Source of the DNA: an uncultured Collinsella sp.
Lineage (GTDB): Bacteria; Actinomycetota; Coriobacteriia; Coriobacteriales; Coriobacteriaceae
DNA: 9,651 nt
Reading direction: 5' to 3'
Assembly: GCA_900549065.1 (NCBI GenBank)
Contig: URNC01000076.1
Coordinates: 1-9,651 of the forward strand
The position numbers were made by a program, and so were the translations under genes. Positions 6,003 through 9,651 of the stretch are shown piece by piece. The notes under the pieces are model-generated. The model saw only the letters and a program-made list of their open reading frames with translations. It did no database searches and had not been told where the DNA came from. Each line of letters begins with the position of its first letter. The stretch's first letter is position 1.

Positions 6003-7346
6003 TTACTTAAGCTCGGGCCAGAAATCCTTGTTGGCCTCGATGAGCTCGTCCAGGATCTGCTTAGCAACGCTCGCCGAAGGAATGGTCTTGGAGAGCGTGA
6101 GTGCCTGCCAGAGCTTCTGGTAGCTGCCCTCGACCCAAGCCTGGACAACGAGCTTCTCGACGGAAACCTGCTGCTCCATCAGGCCCTTCTGGAACTGCGG
6201 GATCGGGCCCTGGCAGATCTTCTCAAAGCCGTTGGAACCGACGATGCAAGGCACCTCGACCATGGCCGTCGGGTCGAAGTTGGGCACAGCGCCATCGTTG
6301 GGGACGATCAGCAGGAAGCGCTCGAGCGTATTCTCGGCCAGTGCGCAGGCAAGGTCGACGATGTAGTTGGCATGTACATCTGGCTCAAAGCCGCCGTCTT
6401 TGGCCGTACCCTTGGCGATGATGTCGCGGCAAGCGCCAAAGACCTTCTTCTCGCGGCCGTCCATAACCTCATTGGCGCGAGTGTAGTTGGGGTCGGACGT
6501 CTCGACGACATAGTCCGGGTACAGGTAATACTTGAGGTAAGTATTGGGAATCGTCTCGGGATCGACAGCATAGACATCCTTGGCCTTGCCGAAGGTGTGA
6601 ATCCAGCTCTCCTCGACATGCTGCTCCTTACCGGCCTCGTGCTCGATGCCGTCCAGGTAGCCGTTCTTAGCCATGTGCTCCTTAATCTGCGGCATAAGGT
6701 CGTTGCCGTCCTTGTCGTAGATTTTGCTCCACCAACCAAAGTGGTTGAGGCCGTAGTAGCTATACTGCAGCTCGCGACGATCCTTGATGCCGCACATACG
6801 GCTCATCTTATCCATAAGGTCGATCGGCATGTCGCAGATGTTGATGATGCGGCTGTTGGGGCGCAGCACGCGGCAGGCCTCGGCGACGATGGCCGCGGGG
6901 TTGGAGTAGTTGAGCATCCAGGCGTTGGGGCTGTACTTCTCCATGTAGTCGAGGATCTCGATGACGCCACCGATGGAGCGCATGCCGTAGGCGATACCGC
7001 CGGCGCCGCAGGTCTCTTGGCCAACGCAGCCGTACTTGAGAGGAATCTTCTCGTCGAGCTCACGCATGGCGTACAGGCCGACGCGGATGTGAGCAAGGAC
7101 GAAGTCGGTCCCGGTGAATGCGGTCTCGGGGTCGGTGGTGTAGTTGAACTCGACCTCGGGGGCGTTCTCATGGAAGTAGATCTCGCAGGCCTTGGCCACG
7201 GTCTCCTGGCGCTCGGCGTTGTTGTCGTAGAAGGTCACCTTGTTGACCGGGAAGCGGTCGCGCTCCTCAAGCAGCATCAGAGCGATGCCCGGAGTGAAGG
7301 TAGAGCCACCGCCGGCAATGGTCACGGCATAGTTTTTCTTGGACAT
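6003..7346 (-). CDS. glvA: 6-phospho-alpha-glucosidase, glycoside hydrolase family 4
   Basis: A 447-residue GH4 enzyme that hydrolyses maltose 6'-phosphate and related phospho-alpha-glucosides, using NAD+ and a divalent metal (usually Mn2+) in a redox-assisted mechanism. The Rossmann glycine loop is AGGGSTFTPG (11-20). GQETCGAGGIAYGMRSIGG (109-127) is a conserved active-site stretch. The CDMP motif (171-174) supplies metal ligand Cys171 and Asp172, and separates alpha-type GH4 enzymes from beta-type ones (CN[VI]P). NHFGWW (201-206) gives the second ligand His202. Tyr270 in IPNTY corresponds by my reading to the catalytic tyrosine of Bacillus GlvA/MalA. The C-terminal block PQFQKGLMEQQVSVEKL is also typical. 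The start at ATG 7346 has a strong GAGGAGG upstream. The gene lies 155 bp downstream of the PTS gene in the same direction, so it processes the sugar phosphate the transporter delivers. Confidence 0.97.
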   Translation of the reverse strand: MSKKNYAVTIAGGGSTFTPGIALMLLEERDRFPVNKVTFYDNNAERQETVAKACEIYFHENAPEVEFNYTTDPETAFTGTDFVLAHIRVGLYAMRELDEKIPLKYGCVGQETCGAGGIAYGMRSIGGVIEILDYMEKYSPNAWMLNYSNPAAIVAEACRVLRPNSRIINICDMPIDLMDKMSRMCGIKDRRELQYSYYGLNHFGWWSKIYDKDGNDLMPQIKEHMAKNGYLDGIEHEAGKEQHVEESWIHTFGKAKDVYAVDPETIPNTYLKYYLYPDYVVETSDPNYTRANEVMDGREKKVFGACRDIIAKGTAKDGGFEPDVHANYIVDLACALAENTLERFLLIVPNDGAVPNFDPTAMVEVPCIVGSNGFEKICQGPIPQFQKGLMEQQVSVEKLVVQAWVEGSYQKLWQALTLSKTIPSASVAKQILDELIEANKDFWPELK

Positions 7347-7443
7347 GATGTCCTCCTCATTCTGGCCGCTTGCTCAATCCATCCCCGCACGCGGCCTGTA
7401 CGGTTTGGAATTGTTACCTAGAAGTGGAGTTTTTTATCTCTAG

Positions 7444-7483
7444 AATCGGCCTTGCGGTGCATACCGGCTCTGCAAGGCCGATT
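7444..7483. repeat. Strong 12 bp hairpin between PTS gene and glvA
   Basis: AATCGGCCTTGC (7444-7455) pairs perfectly with 7472-7483 across a 16-base loop. On the minus (transcribed) strand it sits about 20 bases after the PTS stop codon and about 100 bases before the glvA start, and is followed by CTAGAGATAAAAAAC, which is not a T-run. It is therefore more likely an mRNA-stabilising or processing hairpin than a full terminator. A partial terminator that lowers glvA expression cannot be excluded. Confidence 0.6.
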
Positions 7484-7501
7484 GTTTCGATGGACGATGG
7501 T

Positions 7502-9112
7502 TTACAGAAGACTCTCGAACTTCAGAAGACTCTCGAACTTCTCGCGAACCTGCGGGACGGTAAGGCCGATGATGACCTGGATTGACTGACCTTGGACCAC
7601 CAAGCCATGCGTACCGATCGCCTTGAAGGAAGCCTCGGGTGCAACGACGCTCTTGTCCTTGACGTTAACGCGCAGACGGGTAGCGCAGTTAGTTACATCG
7701 ATGATGTTATCCGCGCCACCGAGCAGATCGAGGATGTTCTCGGCAAGCACCAAGCGCTCATCGTCTTTACTCTGGGCGACCGATTTGCCAGCAGCAGCAC
7801 CGCCCTGCTTTTGCTTGTAGTCGGCCTTGGACTTGAGCTCGACCTCAACATCGTCATCCTCGCGACCGGGGGTCTTAAAGTCGAACTTGACGATCAGGAA
7901 ACGGAAGACCACGACCCAAAGAGCGGTAAAGCACAGACCGACAAGGATGGAGATGGCGTACTGCAGACCGTGTGCGGCCCAAAGGGGCAGCCAGTCCCAC
8001 GAGAGCATCGAGATGATGCCGCCGTCGAAGATGCCCACGACGCCAAGGAGGTTTTGAGCCATGCAGCCGAGCGCTCCGAGCACGCAGTGGACGACGAACA
8101 GGCCGGGCGCGATGAACAGGAAGGTGAAGTCAAGCGGCTCGGTGATACCGCAAAGCATAGCGGTAAGGGTGACCGGGATCAGCAGAGCCTTGACGCGCTG
8201 TTTGCGCTCGGGTTTGGCGGTCATATAAAACGCAATGGCGACGCCAAGCGAGCCGAAGACCTTAGTCCAACCAGGGCAGGTATAGGCAGCCCAGGGTGCG
8301 GCATCCTTAAGAGCAATGCTCGGATCGGCAGCCAGTTGGGGCAGGATGTTGGCCCAAGCAGCAAAGATGCCGCCGTTGACCGCCGCGTTGTCGTAATAGA
8401 ACGGCGTATAGATAAAGTGGTGCAGGCCTGTAGGGATCAGCACGCGCTCGAAGAAAGCAAAGACACCCACGCCAAACGTACCGGCGGAAAGGATGAATCC
8501 CTGGAAGGCGGAGATAGCAGCCTGAACATGCGGCCACACCAGGCAGGCGATAAGAGCGACCGGAACCATAACGAAGAAACCGATCATATAGATGAACACG
8601 GAGCCCGAGAACACGCCCAGCCACTCAGGAAGTTCGGTGTCGAAGAACTTGTTATGCAGCATCGTGGCGATACCAGAGATAATGAGCGCGCCCATGATGC
8701 CCATATCAAGCGTTTTGATGCTTGCGATAGTGGCAAGACCAGTACCGCTGCCCGCCTCGACAGAGTAGTCGACCCCAAAGACAGGGCCCCACTGCCCCAA
8801 GATTGTGCTTACAAAGTAGTTGAAGGTAAGGTAGATGGCCAAAGCCTCCATGCAGCAGCGAGCGTTCTGCTTGTTCGCGAGCGAGATTGGCAACGCTACG
8901 CAAAACAGCAACGGCATCTGGTTAAAGAGCGTCCAACCACCCTGGAGCAGCACATTCCAGCAATCAAACCAAAGATGGCCCGCAGTGGCCATCTCGCCAA
9001 AGATCGCCTCGGTGGTAAACAACGTACCCAGGCCGACGACGATTCCGGAAAATGCGAAAAGAATTGCAGGCGTGTACATTGCACCGCCGAAACGTTGTAT
9101 CTTTTGCATCAT
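7502..9112 (-). CDS. glvC: PTS alpha-glucoside (maltose)-specific transporter, EIICB
   Basis: A 536-residue inner-membrane sugar permease fused to its EIIB domain; it takes up and phosphorylates maltose-type alpha-glucosides. The EIIC domain covers about 1-415, starts MMQKIQRFGGAMYTPAILFA as in Bacillus MalP/GlvC, and has multiple membrane helices, HHFIYTPF (231-238) and the substrate-site signature GITEP (322-326). A charged linker (417-450, EDDDVEVELKSKADYKQ) leads to EIIB, with phospho-acceptor Cys476 in NCATRLRVNV. No EIIA domain is attached or nearby, so phosphate must come from an EIIA encoded elsewhere, probably a glucose-type one. The start at ATG 9112 (or the adjacent ATG 9109) matches the family N-terminus; the in-frame ATG at 9163 adds unrelated residues. 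The last residues are duplicated (KFESLL twice) by an 18-base tandem repeat. It is the first gene ahead of glvA. Confidence 0.96.
   Translation of the reverse strand: MMQKIQRFGGAMYTPAILFAFSGIVVGLGTLFTTEAIFGEMATAGHLWFDCWNVLLQGGWTLFNQMPLLFCVALPISLANKQNARCCMEALAIYLTFNYFVSTILGQWGPVFGVDYSVEAGSGTGLATIASIKTLDMGIMGALIISGIATMLHNKFFDTELPEWLGVFSGSVFIYMIGFFVMVPVALIACLVWPHVQAAISAFQGFILSAGTFGVGVFAFFERVLIPTGLHHFIYTPFYYDNAAVNGGIFAAWANILPQLAADPSIALKDAAPWAAYTCPGWTKVFGSLGVAIAFYMTAKPERKQRVKALLIPVTLTAMLCGITEPLDFTFLFIAPGLFVVHCVLGALGCMAQNLLGVVGIFDGGIISMLSWDWLPLWAAHGLQYAISILVGLCFTALWVVVFRFLIVKFDFKTPGREDDDVEVELKSKADYKQKQGGAAAGKSVAQSKDDERLVLAENILDLLGGADNIIDVTNCATRLRVNVKDKSVVAPEASFKAIGTHGLVVQGQSIQVIIGLTVPQVREKFESLLKFESLL
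7505..7540. repeat. 18-base perfect tandem duplication at 3' end of glvC
   Basis: Two exact copies of CAGAAGACTCTCGAACTT (7505-7522 and 7523-7540) lie immediately before the stop codon. On the coding strand each copy specifies six residues, giving KFESLLKFESLL at the C-terminus without disturbing the frame. The arrangement is typical of replication slippage. Confidence 0.95.
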
Positions 9113-9257
9113 GACGGGGAATCCCCCTCTCTTCATTCGGAGCGACTGCGGTTTTGGCTTCACTCGAGACCGCAGACGCGCCGTTTGCGTGTACCTCGTG
9201 CAATAGGACGGGTGGGCCCGCTTCCCTGACTTCTTGCGCTTCTATTTTTATCATATC
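9113..9257 (-). promoter_or_regulatory. glvC leader with -10 box and hairpin
   Basis: A -10-like TATGAT lies on the minus strand (complement of 9250-9255), which predicts a leader of roughly 130 bases; the -35 is poor, suggesting an activator-dependent or repressible promoter. The leader has an interrupted stem (GCG-A-CTGCGGT at 9142-9152 with ACCGCAG-A-CGC at 9169-9179). Just before the start codon is GGGGGATTCCCC, where the purine run that should act as Shine-Dalgarno could pair with the CCCC beside it. No convincing LicT/BglG-type RAT antiterminator sequence is seen. Confidence 0.4.
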
Positions 9258-9273
9258 ACTTATCTAGACAAGT
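9258..9273. promoter_or_regulatory. TCTAGA-core operator at glvC promoter (site A)
   Basis: ACTTATCTAGACAAGT is a 16 bp palindrome with a single mismatched pair around TCTAGA. It has the layout of operators bound by GntR/HutC-family regulators such as DasR (ACTGGTCTAGACCAGT). It directly abuts the glvC -10 region, so a bound repressor would block that promoter. The inner 12 bases (9262-9273) recur as an exact inverted copy at 9389-9400. Confidence 0.55.
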
Positions 9274-9285
9274 TAGCATAAATAC

Positions 9286-9323
9286 AACGGTCGGTAAACG
9301 GTTGATTATTGGCCGTAAACGGT
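9286..9323. promoter_or_regulatory. Phased AACGGT direct repeats
   Basis: AACGGT occurs at 9286-9291, 9297-9302 and 9318-9323, offsets of 11 and 21 bp, so all three fall on nearly the same helix face. The second and third copies share the longer GTAAACGGT (9294-9302 and 9315-9323). They lie upstream of both divergent promoters, a position suited to an activator that binds direct repeats, such as an AraC-type or response regulator protein. The binding protein is unknown. Confidence 0.45.
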
Positions 9324-9388
9324 ATATGTCCAGTATTTCGCCTGTTAAATCTGATATAGCTGATGGCTGCATTTCATTTTTCTTTTCT

Positions 9389-9423
9389 ACTTGTCTAGAT
9401 GTGCTTGTCTATATCTATAGACA
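9389..9423. promoter_or_regulatory. Tandem operators at the dehydrogenase promoter (sites B and C)
   Basis: Site B, ACTTGTCTAGAT (9389-9400), is the exact inverted copy of the core of site A. Site C (9406-9423) is a perfect palindrome, TGTCTATA-TC-TATAGACA, and its left arm repeats the CTTGTCTA element (9404-9411). Site C covers the -35 box and most of the spacer of the dehydrogenase promoter, so binding there should repress it. A GntR/HutC-type repressor is the likely ligand, by analogy only. Confidence 0.6.
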
Positions 9424-9433
9424 TGCCTATACT
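9405..9433 (+). promoter_or_regulatory. Promoter of the alcohol dehydrogenase gene
   Basis: TTGTCT (9405-9410) and TATACT (9428-9433), separated by exactly 17 bp, form a good vegetative-type promoter. Transcription would start near 9440, about 30 bases before the ATG. AAGGAG six bases before the ATG serves as ribosome binding site. The -35 is embedded in operator site C. Confidence 0.7.
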
Positions 9434-9469
9434 TCATTACAACATTCACCGCCACGTTAAGGAGTCACC

Positions 9470-9603
9470 ATGAAAAGCGCGGTCTTCTATGGAAAGCACG
9501 ACCTCAGAGTCGAGGAATCGGCAAAGCCGGCCGTGGGCAGGCGCGACGTTCTGATCAACGTCAAAGCTTGCGGCGTCTGCGGTACCGACGTTCATATCTA
9601 TGA
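9470..9603 (+). CDS. Zinc-dependent alcohol dehydrogenase, N-terminal fragment
   Basis: Only the first 44 codons are present; the gene is cut by the contig end and the frame then runs into adapter. The peptide begins MKSAVFYGKHDLRVEESAKP and contains ACGVCGTDVHIY (33-44). This is the GroES-like N-terminus of the medium-chain dehydrogenase family (sorbitol/threonine/alcohol dehydrogenase type). Cys37 in CGTD is the expected catalytic zinc ligand, with the conserved Asp40 and His42 close by. The NAD(P)-binding domain is missing, so substrate and cofactor cannot be told. It has a strong Shine-Dalgarno and its own promoter, and is divergent from glvC. Shared TCTAGA-type operators suggest co-regulation with alpha-glucoside use and perhaps a polyol or sugar-alcohol substrate, which is inference. 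Confidence 0.9.
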
Positions 9604-9651
9604 CTGTCTCTTATACACATCTGACGCTGCCGACGAAGGCTTAGGTGTAGA
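9604..9651. other. Untrimmed Illumina Nextera i5-side adapter
   Basis: This is not genomic DNA. Positions 9604-9622 are the reverse-complemented mosaic end CTGTCTCTTATACACATCT, followed by GACGCTGCCGACGA (read-1 adapter), an 8-base index AGGCTTAG (9637-9644) and GTGTAGA from the P5 primer. From memory the index is the reverse complement of S508 (CTAAGCCT). Read through from the dehydrogenase frame, it adds the false peptide CLLYTSDAADE. Confidence 0.98.

Noticed and set aside
5876..6148. Longer ychF starts, up to 91 codons upstream of the GTG
   Set aside because: The extra residues are low-complexity Ser/Arg, overlap glvA and lack a Shine-Dalgarno. The GTG at 5875 has AAAGGAG and matches the family start.
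6372..7421. 349-codon plus-strand open frame opposite glvA
   Set aside because: It is antisense to a complete GH4 enzyme with all catalytic motifs and has no ribosome binding site.
9142..9179. LicT/BglG-type antiterminator (RAT) in the PTS leader
   Set aside because: The stem contains a short GCCAAAACC resembling part of a RAT, but the rest of the consensus and an overlapping terminator are missing.
7592..9229. 545-codon plus-strand open frame opposite the PTS gene
   Set aside because: It is antisense to a complete EIICB protein and is rich in charged residues, as expected opposite membrane segments.

Overview
This window is a 9.65 kb assembled contig, probably from a Collinsella-like member of the Coriobacteriia (Actinomycetota). 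That placement is an inference from GC-rich coding DNA and gene content; no rRNA or other taxonomic marker is present. Both outer ends are untrimmed Illumina Nextera library sequence (1-49 and 9604-9651), so genomic DNA spans only 50-9603 and both ends are truncated.

Layout: 50-757 holds no intact gene. It contains what looks like a short minus-strand remnant of a methylthioadenosine/SAH nucleosidase gene and a plus-strand coding-like stretch with an apparent frameshift. A strong terminator (751-789) then closes guaA (GMP synthetase, minus). A 267 bp divergent promoter region separates guaA from a type I L-asparaginase gene (plus). Next comes a small divergent pair: an XRE-type repressor gene (minus) and an unrecognised 129-residue protein gene (plus), sharing a perfect 24 bp palindrome. 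The rest is mostly one minus-strand block reading right to left: an alpha-glucoside/maltose PTS transporter (glvC type), its 6-phospho-alpha-glucosidase (glvA type, GH4), the ATPase gene ychF, and a small DUF1648-like membrane protein. A zinc alcohol dehydrogenase gene starts divergently from the PTS gene and is cut off by the contig end.

How the parts work together: GlvC would import maltose or related alpha-glucosides and phosphorylate them on the way in, and GlvA would split the 6-phospho-disaccharide into glucose and glucose 6-phosphate. No EIIA gene or regulator gene is visible, so the EIIA and the regulator must come from elsewhere. The 9113-9469 region between the PTS gene and the dehydrogenase gene is rich in regulatory repeats: TCTAGA-core operators of the GntR/HutC type near both promoters, an 18 bp palindrome over the dehydrogenase -35 box, and three helically phased AACGGT repeats.

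Most of the window is ordinary housekeeping and sugar metabolism. The items most worth a second look are the XRE/unknown-protein module, the operator array, the terminator lying inside an opposing gene, the patchwork left end, and the adapter contamination. I did not find convincing evidence of a new defence or mobile system.
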